DNA of 64,000 bases, taken from positions 461,001 to 525,000 of the forward strand of contig NC_060117.1 of assembly GCF_021155765.1 (NCBI RefSeq), written 5' to 3'. This DNA comes from Diprion similis. Its lineage: Eukaryota > Arthropoda > Insecta > Hymenoptera > Diprionidae. Positions 12,517 to 26,600 of the stretch are shown piece after piece; within the stretch, counting starts at the first letter, position 1, and the number at the start of each line of letters is the position of its first letter. The notes beneath the pieces are model-generated. The model was not told the origin of the DNA, searched no databases, and saw only the letters and a program-made list of their open reading frames with translations. The position numbers and the translations under genes are program-made.

Positions 12517-14634
12517 ACAAACCGCAGCCGTACCCTGGACTTTTACTGACAATGTGTCGCCTCGATTCTCACGAATACTGTTGCGATTCCAGATCAGCAA
12601 ACTTTCCTTGTAATCTCCAAGTCAGGTGTTTCATTCAAGTATTAAGGTGCTTCTGTATTCTAGGTGCTATATTCTATCTCGTTGTTATAAGCTTGAGCTG
12701 CACAGGGAGAAGAAAAAGAAGCCGGTTTTACTGAAAATTGCACGAAAAGACGGACAAATCACGGTTTTTGGTAAAAAAAAAAAAAAAAAACTCACGGTAA
12801 CTACATTTTTGACCATAAATGTAGCAGATTTTACTCTTCTCACATCACAATGGTTTTCACTCGTTCTACAGTGAATTCCGTGTTTTACTATTTTACGAAG
12901 TACGTTTCACCAAATAATCTGATGTGTACCTTTTTTCCTCCACTATTGAGTGAAATCTGCTCTTTTATTCTCTCTGTCTACCTGGTCTTCCGACATGTCA
13001 TCAAACGACCGAGTCATTGTGAGCATAGCCGCATATCTACCTATTAGGTGCAACACCAGATGTTCGCCGTTGGAAATGAAACGATCTTAGTTAAATGGAT
13101 CCCCTGACAGGATTATCGGGTGTTATCATCTCGAACCAATTTATCCCGGCGACAAACATCGTCGTCTGTGTACGCATGGAGGTCAACTCTGGGATGCAGA
13201 TGTTCACGTATATCAATGGAAAATAAGCGTCGACGCCGTATCAAGACCTGGAACTTGTGTGAGAATCGCGTGCGACTTAAAATACACGCAATTTGGTTGG
13301 TGGAAACTTTGACCGCGAATATATTTTTAGATACTTATTAGCGCGTCGAGCCGTGATGACTTGTATCAATATTTCCACCGTGATCAATTCGCGAACCTTA
13401 ATTACAGGTCTATAAATACTCGGATCAATACGAGTTCCAACGAAAATGAAACTCCGGACGGGCAAACCCAGCACGCTCCTCGTACCAAGTCGAAGGAAAA
13501 CGAAAAGTTCTATCGATAAGGGAGGAGAGAAACGCGACGCGCTGTCCGTTATTCCTCGGACTGCAAGTTATCATAGGGCAAAAGAAATTCACTCTCGCGC
13601 GAGCGACGAAGGCTCGAATCGCTTGGTTCGCCATAAATTCATCTCCTTGTTCTTTTTTTCGATCGAAATACCGACACCTCACTCAAGAGCTACTCGTAGT
13701 TCAGGGATTGGCGGGAAATCGAAGAAAGTACGATTCGTGAAAAAGGATGAGGAGTGACTGATTCGTTGTATAATTGAAACACTCGGCATCCAAACACTGT
13801 CACGTATATTGTTGAGTCGTGGATAAAATACATCAAAAATAGATAAAATATCATGACAATACACATTTATATTGGTTGCAACATAAGTATAGGTATATGT
13901 AGTATACGTATGATGAGTAGAATTTTTGTATCTGTGTGCGTAATTTGTGCGTTCGCGTTTCACGTCCCTTTTTTTTAAATAATATAATGAAATATATTAC
14001 ATAATACGTAAAGGACAGAAATCGCGTTGATTGTACAATTTGCGTGTGAGGTTATCACACCTCTCTGATTCTTCTATGATTTGTTGGTGGTCCAACGTGG
14101 GTACTATTATTAATTGTAAAATTGATCACCTCGCGCCCTTCCACAAATCGAGACGGTCGACGAAGCGATCATTTCACGTCTATATGGTTATAATAAACGA
14201 TCGCCCATAATTGTTATGATATTATACACGGTGAAATATGTTCCGAGGTTAGAATTTGAACTGTTTACACGTCGTAAACGGTGATTCGTCCCAATATTGT
14301 GATGTTTTTCATGAACGCACGCGCGTACAACGATCCCTATTTAATAATGAATGCTCGTTGTCATTGTACATTGGATAGGTATTATGAAATTGTTCAATTC
14401 TGAGGAGAAGAAAATTAAGATAAACTATAGTCAACGAGTTGTATAATATATTCTATACATGCGTAGATACGTCTACGGTATTAATGTATTAGGTGTATAA
14501 AACTATATGTATATGCATACTGTATATTAATACGTTCGAGGTGGTTACACGATTGCGGGTAGGAGCTGTGAGTAGCCGGAGAGGAACATTCGATTTTTAT
14601 TCTTTCTTCGTTCGAGCCGCGATTACCTCGAGGA

Positions 14635-17600
14635 TTACGCGTCCTCTTTGTCGCCCCAAATATCCTCCGCGCCAGAAGTGACCTCCTCGATCTGCGGCAC
14701 GTCGTTATCGACGATCGGATCTTCTTCCGGTTTGCTGTCGCCACCCTCGGCGTCGGTCGGCTCCTCGACAAACGTGTCGGCGCCGGCGTTGGCCTCGTCA
14801 TCCGCGCTAGCGGGAACCTCGTCGATCTGCAGCAGACAAAATGCGAAGGAAGATCGTGAATATCATCGTGTAAACGCCTCCCAAAGAATCAATCAATCAC
14901 TTTAACCCCGCTAATTGTAAGCCGAGCGAGCTTCTTTATATTGATTTACCTGAGGCTCCTCATCGACGATTGTCTCGTCCTGCTGCTCCTCCTGTTCCTG
15001 CTGGGTTCGCTGGGCCTCGTCGAGAGCTTCCTGAGCCAGCTGAGCCTCTTCCGCGGCCAAAGCCTCCGCTGCGGCCGCCGCGGCCTCCGCGGCCAAGCGT
15101 TCTTCCTCCTGTTGCTTCTTGTGTTCCTCCTCGGTCGCCTTTAGGAGTCTGAGTCTCTCCTGCTCCGCTTCGGCTGCAGCAATTTCAGCCTCTTCGAGTG
15201 CCAATCTGCGCAAAATTGTCACACGTCAGCAACAATCGGTTGCCCATAATTGCTTGCCGAGGCGTGCAGATCTTGTCGTTTAAAAAACTGAGAAAACGTG
15301 CCGCGCGCAGCCGTGTCTCGTTATAAGTCATTCGTAACACCGAGCCAAGGCAAGCCTCTGTTTATTGGGAAGTTCAAGCCGATATTATACGAATCCGACG
15401 CACCTTTCTTCGTGAGCTATCCTCTCGGCCTCCAGCCGCTCGGCCTCGAGTCTCGCCTCCTCAAGTTTCCTCTCGGCCTCCGCCTCCTCCTGCGCCCTCT
15501 CCAGAGCGATCCTTGCCTCCTCTGCCTCTTGCTCCAGCCTGAGACGCTCCTGTTCAGCTGCCAGCTTCCTTTCCGCCTCGATTCTGCCGGATTCACGGTC
15601 ATGTCGTTATTGTCCAGAGACTGGCGAATCACTTTCGCAAGGGTACCTGGTTATCATTTGCCATTCTTTCCTAGTCTCTTACTCACCTAGCCTCCTCGGC
15701 TTGCTTCGCTAGGAATTCCTCGGCCCTTTTCAACGCTGCCTCCTCCTCGGCGGCTGTCATCCTATCTGCATATAACACAGTAAACCGTCTTATTAACATC
15801 AAGCCTTTGTTTACAATCGTATGGGGGGTATGGTGGTGGTCGTGTACTTTTACAGCATGTCCGTGGATACCTGTACTTCATAGATTCCTACGTGCGTGTA
15901 TGTGCAGTGTCCATAAATAGTGGTAAGAAAAATGCGTACGTGCGGTGCGGGTTGCGTTTAGTTCTTCATCTTCAACATTCTTACGTCGTCATGCCCGTGG
16001 ATACATTTTAAAATGCTGCGGAGCGTTTGGACAATTTTCTGAGGAACGCACGTTACAGTGCGAAAATTACGATCTTTACATTCAAGGAAACATGTATACA
16101 CGTATCATTGAACTAACGATACGACCAGTCGGTCCGGGCGATCCACAAATATCAATTCTCTATCCACTGTTAATCACGGTTTGACATTGACAAGGGATTT
16201 GACATGTGGGCGAGAAAATAAGGTTCAATGAAGTTGACCGAAGTCGCTGGAAGCTGCGGGACTTGGAATTACCCTGTTTCTCCTTCTTCTTCTCCTTCTT
16301 CTCCTTCTTTTCCTTCTTCTTCTCGACGACAGGTTCCTCGGGCTCTGGCGGAGGAGGAGCTAAAAAACATAGAGAATTGGGAAAACCGAGAACGGGACAC
16401 ACTCGAAGGGGAATCGAGCCTGGCGGGAATTACTATTAATTCATTCAGATTCTATGTTCTGGGGACTGGACATTGGTTTTACGTTCGGACACACTTACAT
16501 GCAGCATTCTGTGGCGGCGCCGGCGTCGGCGTCGGCTTCCATTCGGGTTCAACCGCTCGTGCTGAAATCCAACAGACAGAAGGACATCAACTACATTCTA
16601 TTGTCACGTCTATTGTCTCGCAAACGACCTCAGAATCACCAAGGTCACTATTTCGCGTAGCAGTCTGGTGTCTATTCGCCATTTTGACACTTGAGCGCTA
16701 CGCAGAGCATTACCTTGGTAATGCTGGGGCAAGATTTACGTAATTGAGGATGCCGCGTGTACAAGTGTCTATACTAACCCTTTCGCTGTTCTCTGTCGGT
16801 GAGGGGACTTACGGGAGCTGTGAAAATACGTACGACAATTATATGTTATGTGTTACGGTACAATTAGGTAACGAGTTATGGTTGATATTAATTGGTGACA
16901 TAAGTTGCAAGAATCATTCTCTAACACACAAAACGTTACGAAGGGGGCAAGATGCGCGTATAAAAGTGCAGCCTTCGAATAGTCAGTGAATTATAAGGGT
17001 ATTCCTTCGTTCCAGTTTTCTCTTTCCCCTTGATCCTGTGCGACTAACTACTTCTGGGTACAAACGAGTCAAGTGATTATAGTCACAAGGCAGCCCGTAT
17101 CTTTGGTTTTGTAAGCGACGTTTGATAATGTGAATATAATGTTTTATTGAAGCGCCAACTACGATTAATGACAAGTTATTAATAAATATACATGAGAAAT
17201 TAAACAATAGGTACCAGTTTATATGAGAATATAATCGTACGGAATTGCAACGTGATTGCGGATATGCGAATAATTACTAACAACTGTGAGGAGGAAATGT
17301 GAATGTAATAACGGTGCAATTAGTAAAAACGTTTGTGCATAATATAAATAATACGAACGATAGTCAGGACTAATATTAATCAACTTTGAACGACGTTATC
17401 ACACACCAACAAGTGACTACTAAATATTGATAAACGGACGCATGTTAGGTACTGCTGACAATAAAACGACACAAAGATACGCAGATAAAAAAAGGCTTAC
17501 CTCGAAGCATAGGTACATAGGTATAGAGAGATACTCATACGTGCAGGCAGACACATGACATCGTCACACATTGAATTCAATGTCAATTTAAAGAAACCAG

Positions 17601-20600
17601 TGTAATGTTGGGCTGTTTTTAAATGTAATTTTTTTATTTTCATTTCGTTTTCAACCAAAGTTCTATCGAATTCACACAACATGGGCAAGTATTACAGTCA
17701 TCTCGTATCGTGTGCGTACGTAATCTTCATTTAGGTATGCAGGGTATTGAGAATATATCGCGGTGAAATTTCCTCGAGGGATAAAATCGCGGTTGGAATC
17801 ATCGATCCAATGACGGGTATCGTGTAACTTGAATACTTGGCCGAAGTTGAAGTTTTACGTCGAGAAATTCATTACAGATGTCCTGAGCATACGCTGAATT
17901 ATGATCCCTCTGTATATACGTATTTATAATGCGAGTTTGCAGGTATGAATATGGCAGCCGACTGTCTGCTATTATATAGAAAAGAATCTAATTTCGTATG
18001 TGATAAATAATGTTCGATCGGTCGTCTTGGTATGGAATTGGCAAGGATGTGGTTCTAGTCCTCCGTCAGCTCGGGCAAGGGAGCTTCCTCTTCCGATTTC
18101 AACTTAGCGGGACCTTCGTTCAGCTCGGGGACACGCTCTCTCCATCCCTGGCCTGAAACGTTCAAAATATCGCTCGATCCACTGCTATTTTATCCCCAAA
18201 AGTGTCACCCGTGTGCCCTGATCTGATATCACCTGATCACCTCGCTTACAGACGTGCGGTATACCTAAACAATAGTTATTGCACAGATTCACCGGTCAGA
18301 TAATGCAAGCTTTCACTCTCCGGTACGATTTTTCCCCTCCCCCTCAATGAACAAGCGGCGATAAGTCGATTTTCCGCGGTATCTGTTGAAACGTTGCCTA
18401 AATATTATGTCCCATCGACGTACGATAAGCGTGCCTGCGGGTTACGCGGGCCGAGAGGAAATATGAATATAATTGTCACGAAACCTGGTGGCGACTATTG
18501 TTCTACGTATACCGACTGTGAAATTCGTATACAACGGGGGCTGAATTACGACGAAATGACAGTTCCCTGCACGGCATTCGTTGCGCGTCATTTTCTATTA
18601 CAATTTTTCTTTTAGCGTATAGTAATTCTTTTCATTTTTTTCATGTTTTTTTTTTTTTTTTTTTTGCTGTTTAGACACAATTTAACGTTTCGTTTTATCA
18701 CTCTACAATTAGACACAGTAAGAGACAGAGGTGTATGAATAGAGGTATAACAAATTACACAGCAACACAAAAAATATTCATACAAAAAAATGCAAGATGA
18801 CAAAAACCAAATATCCACACAGTTTACGGCGTCACGAGGCCGTGTTTTCTTTTATTCTCCCTCTCCCTCGCCCTCTCCCTCTTTCCTCCATCAGCTGCCA
18901 TTTCTTTTCCACTTCATCCCTTTTATACTCTCAAATGTGCGCTTGTCTATACTATGCAATCTTGCATCGCCGTAGGTATAGGTGGTACCTTGCAAACCGT
19001 ACACATGTCACGCTCAAAGACAAGAAAAGTCAAACGGGAAACATTCAATCGTAATTACGTCTAAGAAACTACAAAAAACAAAAATAACTACGTATTACGT
19101 ACATAATCGTACATATAAATGTATGCACATCATGTGTACGTGTGCGCTGCAAGTATGCGTGTGCCGTATATTGAGAAATTGTTGTATGGAGTTGCAAAAA
19201 TTCATTCTGTCTTTCACTCTCTCGGTCTCTCTCACTGATTGTGAATCTTATTTTTCTATCCACGTGTCGTTGGTGTAGTGTTGTGTATCGTCAACGCAGT
19301 TCGCCTATTTTATTCGCACCGAGAATCAACGTCAATCACAAACCATGAAGGCACACACGAGTACAGAAAGACTTTCTTCCTCTGTACACAGGCATCTGGT
19401 GTTCGATTTTCGGAAAGATCCGGAGAACACGCCGCGGATCGAATAAAATAGGCGAGCTACAGACTTGACGGGATTTGGTTGTCGGCGATTGATCGTCGTT
19501 CAACCTCCCCGGCAGGGCTACTCACAGGCGTAAGCTGCGGCCTGCCGATTCTTGCTGTAGAAGCTGAGTAGATTGACGTCGTTCAGAATGTCGTTGGGCT
19601 TGAGGTCGGCGACCTTGAAGTAGGGCCTCCTGCGGGAGTGGGGCCTCCCTCCGACGTACTGGACGCAGGCGAGATTACCCTTGCCGAGGTTGCGCTGTTC
19701 GGGGACGGTGTACCAGGGCGCGAGCTCCATCTCCTTCTGGACGTTCTTGCGAGCGCCGAGAAGTCGGCGGATGTAGTCGTCGCTACGCAGACGCTCGAGC
19801 GGCACGATGTCTTCGTGGAAATCGCTGCAAGAACAACGTAGGTGCGCATGAATTACGGCGGTCGACGCGAAAGGAAGGAACCAAAGTCCCTTGTGAAAAA
19901 AGGCGATAATAAATCCAGTGACACGTTACCTCGCCGGCAGACGGGGGACGAAGACGTGGATGCGGCGAAGCAGGGCGTCGGCCTTGGCGCGTATCTGCCT
20001 GGCCTCGTCGTCGAAGAGCTGGAGAAAGAAGAGAATCTCTTTATCGCTTCACCGACCTAGACTAACCCTACGCAGTCTTATATATATATATATACATGTA
20101 TGACAATTCGCCAATGTCCGCACCCTCCGTATTCCGAGACTCCTGACCGTAGGACGTGGGACGTTTGTGGGTAGGTAGGTGGATATACGCTGCGTGCGAG
20201 TAGGTGTAAAATGTGCGCAGATTTTTGATTGATTGTAACTTACGATGCTGTCTTTCGAGTTGAGGTATCTCTCGGTGTAGGAGGTGCTCGAGGACCTCGG
20301 AAGGTCCCGTATCCTGTTGTATTCGGCGGCCAAAACGCTCGGCCTGACCCGCGAGTGAATCCTGATCGGTATCGGTGTCCCGGTGTGGTAGACGGTGTGT
20401 ATCGGCGTGTGGACAAATGTCACTAGCCGTTTGTGCGCCACGTACGGCATATGAGGATACGACCTCACCTGGTGATAGATTCCTTTAATTCTATGTACGT
20501 GTTGTTCGCCGCAATGTGCTTCGAGGCTTGTCTATGCGTGTAGGTGTGAATTACAAGCGAGTAGCGCCGGAAACTTGTAAGCCTTGGCTAATTATGCGTC

Positions 20601-23600
20601 ATCTTGCAAAGATGCTTTAACGGGGTGCTACGGTTATACATCATACATACAGGGAATCACACCCTCGTGGCGAATTACAAGCGGTTAGCTGCTTTGCGGC
20701 GCACGTCTCTGCAGATTCCACATGTACCCGAATGTTAGCGAATAACTAACCTAACAAGCCTCTCCTGAGTTTTATTTAAAGAAGTTCGTTAACGATCCAC
20801 CGAATTTGAAGCATGGTTTATCGCTTATTGTTAGTCGGCAAACAGCGTCACGCTTTCATTCGTTCTTGGGTTTTGGATTTACTGCTCGTTATTAATAGCA
20901 TCCATCGTGATTACGACGACGCGAATACAGTTTATCGAGGTTTTCTTTCAATGGTTAGATTAGATTAACGAATATTGCTCACCTGAATGACGGAGGAAAG
21001 AGGTAGTACTGTAGGGCCCTGCGTACGTTGGGTCGATCAAGATATCGATGCAGATTCGTAACGGTGGAATTTGCGTTACCCCGGCGGCGGCGGTCAAGGG
21101 CGAGGATCACATGGGAGACAATATAGATACAAATAAATACAGGGTTAGCTAGTTTTCACTCGTTGTCAGTTTTAATTTATCCATCGAGCTATAATTCCAT
21201 CTCGGTTTTACTTCGCTCTACGGGCATGCGGAGCGTGTGCTGCTCGTATAGTATGTACCTATATATATGATACACCGTGCGTGGAGTGGAAGGGGCCAGT
21301 GGTATACCCACTACGTATAAGTAGTGCACCCTTTGACAGATTCCAGTCACCGTCTACCGAAGGTGAAAAATGTACGTCGAAACGAGAAGACAATCACAGT
21401 GAAGAAGGCAACAGGTTTATAATGTGTATAGTATTTTTTTTCTCTCTCTTTCCCTACGTATGCATTACATAACACTGCGAAAACTACACTTCCATCCTAG
21501 TTGGCCAATTTTCCCCGTTGTGTGTCTATAGTTAGGTGACGTTATCAGGGTTAAAATGAAAGTTCGTCAACGCATTTTACCGGGCTCATGTGTTAATCGT
21601 GTAAAGCGTAATGGATTCGTCATTCACCCGGTTCCAAGCAGTTTGCACACTTTGTTACTCTGCTCGCACTCTATTTTTATAGGTATTAATCGCACTACGT
21701 TTTTTTTTTTTTTGTTTTTTATTTATTTATTTTTTTTTTTTCATTCTCATTTTTTATTCATTTCATCGACTCTGCTTTCGTTAGTTAACAATACGTGACG
21801 TGTCTAATAGTGTTTAGGTTGTTATTTTTCGGCAATTTTTTTCTGCTTGACGGTTATGTTCTATACTATCGTCGATTTTTATTCTCGAGCTCGAGGAATG
21901 GAGGCGTACATGCGTGTAAATATAGCGACTAAAAGATTTGTTAATAATTGTACGTTTACATTATTCTAGCGGGATGATGAGCTGCGATATCCTTGTGCCA
22001 GTGTTAATTATTTTTATTTTCTACGATTTACAACGACCCTACGATCACGTTAAGTTCTACCAATTTATTCTGTTCTTTTTTTTCTGCTCTTGATCCATCT
22101 AAATGCAGCGAAGAATTAAAATAACTGACACCGTAGTCGGTGTGCTTATTTGAATAAATGATTTTTTCAGAGGATCAGATATCGAGGGTTAAGTTGGTCA
22201 GTAGTATTCATGTGTGCGTACAAGTAAGTACAATAATATCTTGAAATCAAATAGCCACGGTCAGTGCGGTTCAGGATGAATTTTTAATCTCGACCTCACC
22301 AAAAGTACCAGTTGCCGCATCAAACGTTACGTATACAAGGTTGTCCCTTCTCTTCTATATTTCATATCCAATTGCCATGTATTTCAATTGGCAACTGTAC
22401 AATCGAGATCTCATTCCGCCTAACAATAATCGAAGGTGCGTAAGTAGGTACGAACTAACGTTTGGATCCTGCATTTGGTTACTGTGAGTGAGTTCGAACG
22501 CCTGGGAATTGTGAGGGGGGGGGGGGGGGATGATGGCGGAAAGGGAGGTGCGAGGGAGATAAAAGCGGCGAGTGTTTTACGGCATCGGCAAATTGCGGGG
22601 GGTATGCGGAGGAGGAGGAGGAGGAGGAGGAGGAGGAGGAGGAGGAGGAGGAGGAGGAGGAGGAGGAGGAGGAGGAGGAGGAGGAGGAGGACTATGACGA
22701 TGACGATGAGGTTCGGGTCGAGGAGCTTTGGAGGGTTAGACTCGGTAGGAGTAGTGACGGTAGGTTGTGCCGCCGGGTAGGCGACCCGAGGTGTGGGAAT
22801 CGTAGGTGGAGCGATAACCGCCGGGGCCGCCGCCGGTCGAAGAGCTGCTCGACCTCTCCGTCGAGTAGCTGCCGTAGGGGCCGCTCTCCCTTTTGACGAC
22901 GTGCTCCTGGTTGTAGGTGGTTCGCTGGGGCCGGGATCGCGGCTCCCCAGCGGAGGTGCTCGCCGAGCTCGTGTTGCTGTACGAGTAGCTGTACTGCTCC
23001 TGGGCGGTCCTGCCACCGATTTCCGGTAGGTCGCGCACCACGTAGTGCCGGGGTGTCTAGATTCGGATTACACAAGGCGAACAACGTATTGGAAAACCAA
23101 CCAGTTCGTCGCTGAGGCACGCCAATTTTATCCGGGCCTTTCCTCTCTCTCTCTCTCTTTTTTAAAAGATTTTTTTTTTTCTTTTGTCAATTGTCAAAAA
23201 CATTCATCTCCTCATCTCATTTGTAGTAGATATAATTTACGTATACCTATATACGTGATAAATGCATAATCATAGTACTATATTCGGACATCGATTTTTA
23301 CGTGTGTGCATATTATATATACATATACAGCATATATATATATATATGTATATGTAGTACATGTTATACATGTATATATAATATAATATATATATATATA
23401 TATATATATCACGTACGTTTCTCAACAACTATATTTATTTATCTATATTTATTCGTTTATAAGCTGCTTCGCTCGCCTACGACGCAGCCAGGTTTCGGGT
23501 ACCCGGGTACGATTTTAGGTAGGTATGATATGCCATCGAGCACCTCGGCGGAATCAGGCGAGGTTGGCTCTGTGCCCGAATAGTTTGCGGATTTGGGGGG

Positions 23601-26600
23601 GGGAGGGGGGGGGAGCTGCAGGTGCATGGTGCGTCATAGATATGAATGTTTTAGGTGTGGTACGTACTGCTATGCGATACGGGATCCAACTTTTGACGAA
23701 TTCGTTGTACGCGTTGCTGGATATCCAAGCTAATTGCTGCTACCGACTGTCTGATAATCATTGTAATGTAACAAATTTGAATCACTGAATTGAGGAATTG
23801 CGCGGGTGGGATGATACCGAACAGGTTATAGGTACACGTGGATGCCAGGAAAGACTTAGTACGAAACGTTTGCAGATACGATTAGAAAACGATCTTCGAG
23901 GTCGACGAACTTCGAGATATGTGCTAAAATCGCATAGCAATATGATAGGGATTCTTTTCTTCGAAACGAAGAATTAATTTTGGCGTACACTCGATTTTTC
24001 GCGTATTCGTCGGTCAAAAAAGGTTTTTACGCGACCCGAAACAACCGATTACCGATGTTCTTTGCAAGTTTTTTATTTGTATGTTCAGAATGAATGATCC
24101 TCCTCCGTCAAAAATTGGAGCGAGTAACTATAGCTGTATTGATATAAGGTACAGAGATATTGCGAAGGAAGTATATTGTACATCGGAATTGGTTAGTTGA
24201 ATCGGTAGGGACTTCTTATATGAAACAATTGATTTATGTCGATTGTTGTTACGCATACCCATATTCGATATGTTTATTTGTAGACACACAACGTGCAGGC
24301 CAATATCATTTGTTATGTACAGTGTGACACATACACATACACATTCATTTATAAACGTTTAAAGGTATGCATATATATTACATACATACGATTATATATA
24401 TATATATATATATATCAGAATTCGTATGCATGTGTGTATGTGGTGTATGCCCGCGGTACGCAGATGATAAATACGTTCTATTGATGAAATAATTGGGACA
24501 TGTGTCGTTGTATAATGTATAATGAATGAGTTATATGACCACGTACGTAGTTTCGGTTGTGTAATTATCTCGACTACCTTGCCAACTGCACAATTAATTA
24601 TTATTGCCTTGGTAGGCGTTGTGTACGCGCGGATCTTATACGAGGGTGAGCTACTGTTTCAAGAATCTATCACGACGTCTCAGATTGTGGAAAAAAAAGA
24701 TAAGAAAGAAAAACCTACGGGTGAAAGGTCGCAGGGGTGGAGTCCTATTCGCCGCTGATGCCCAAATGCTAATTCTTATCTCTATACTGTAGAAAATTTG
24801 TAACACAGACAAACGAGAATATACATGTAAAGACACGTGTAGAAATTATTCATACATCGTTTATTGTTCAATTATACCTACGATATTCGTACATTATGGA
24901 GCAACAATAATAATTGATTGAAAATAACAATAATGGAAAGCGAGTATGATATGATAGGCGGAAACCAAGAACAAAATACAGATTATGTCTTTCGCTAAAA
25001 TGCAATTTGGTTGAGGATTTCATGTTGCGGTACAAATTATAATAATACTTGACGTGCCGAGTGCGAGTTTTTCGGAAACAGCCTACGTAAATTACCGTGA
25101 GGTATATACCTATAGGTCTACAAGCGTTGTAACTTTTCGTACAGTTTAATAAAATAATAAGCGTGCGCAGAGCGGTTGTGATAATTATTTGTCTCTCCTT
25201 CTGCTACCTTCTTGCATAATAACCAGTTATAAGAACACGTAAAATCTAACATTACACTTAATCTGCAACCCTGGGAGCTAGTCGTTGTCGCTTATCAAAC
25301 TACGTATGCCCGGTGTCGAAAAAATGATAATGAGCAAAAACTGAAATTAAGTGAAAACTCCCAGAGGAGATAGAGGGGCGCGGCGAAGCTCAGAACCGAT
25401 ACCAGGATGGCTTCTGAAGCGCCATCAGGATCTTGGTCCTCCCGGTCGCCGGGGTGGACGCGTGCCTCTCGGCGCCCGGCTGCCTCGACAGGATGCCCTT
25501 TTCAAAAACGTGTCCCTTCGCCGCCAGCTCGGCGGCGGCGTCGAGGCCGGCCTTGGATATCGTGCCTCCGTCGATGAGCTGTCTCGTGTGATCCTCCTTC
25601 GCTCGGTCCCTTCCACGCACGGTGCCCTCCTTATCCTTCAGGGTCGCGTACTGGTAAAACTCTTTCTGGGGATCCTGTTTTTTGCGACCCCAGACGGTAA
25701 ACGGCTCGGGCACCAGAGACGGCCGCGGGACGAACGGCACCTTCTCCCACGGGAACAACTCCCGCTTCTGTAAGTCGGAATTTCATTCCTAACATCGTTA
25801 AACACCTCATGTCGCGTATACTCGTTTCTTTACTCAGGTATTCATTCGTTTCCGCGTTATTTCCTCTTTTTCTCTTTTCGTTTCAATTTCAACCAATTCG
25901 CCGCTCCCTCAGGACTATGTTGTATGAGTCTTCATCGACTGTTTCGGAACCCGCCATTTCCTTCTCCTCCTTCTCCTCCTCCTCCTCCTTCTCCTCCTCC
26001 TTTCGACGTCTTCACTTCCACACCACACTCTTCCCTTAATTATACGCTTGCAGTAAGGTAATTGTACATACATGTAAAATAATTACTTAATCTCATGGTG
26101 CTGTAATAAATCAACAAATGATGTTTATACCTATGCCTATAGGTATATACCGAGACAGACAGTTGGGTGAAAAAGAAATGTTACTTGTCGGCCAAGTTAT
26201 CGCAGAAATGAAAAGTTGGCACGTCTCTCTGCTGGTCGTGAAAAATCTTATATATATATGTAATATATATATTATATATATATAATACAATACCTATGCT
26301 GCTTTTCGAGTAATCACGCGCGCCTGCGTGCGGCTAACTTGCACGGTTTACACGGTCTACGCGTGCATATTTCGTATTGTTGGCCGGTCCGACCGGTGCC
26401 TACCCTACCACCGGAGTTTCGCTTTGAACGCGAACGTATGGAATATAGGAAAGAATAAACTCTGAGGCGTAGTGGGGGCGGCGGAGCGAAGCGGAGAATC
26501 GGCAAGGTAAGGGAAAAGAGCGAAGAAGAGAAGAGAAGGGAAGGGAAGTAAGTGTCGGGACTACGCGCGTCTAAATTAGGGCAGCGTAACGCAACACCCG

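Larger units (their letters stand above)
6847..14634. other. Long region without a convincing gene, GC-rich promoter-like patches
   Basis: Between the start of the minus-strand coiled-coil gene and the last exon of the myofilin-like locus. GC- and CpG-rich patches at about 7.05-7.56, 10.2-10.6 and 11.1-11.4 kb look like promoter or CpG-type islands. The first sits just upstream of the minus-strand gene start at 6846 and is its likely promoter. Frames inside the patches (for example the minus frame 10417-10665, with a Pro run and many Arg/Ser) lack clear splice structure and may be compositional. The rest is AT-rich with poly-A, CT-rich and G-run tracts. 13.9-14.6 kb probably contains 3' UTR of the long myofilin-like transcript. 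Confidence 0.55.

Noticed and set aside
22420-23120. Long minus frames with poly-Leu or Ala/Pro-rich sequence, and a plus frame with poly-Arg
   Set aside because: They are produced by the GGA/TCC array and the GC-rich exon read in the wrong frame. Only the Ser/Tyr-rich frame ending at 22736 fits the splice acceptor and the style of the locus.
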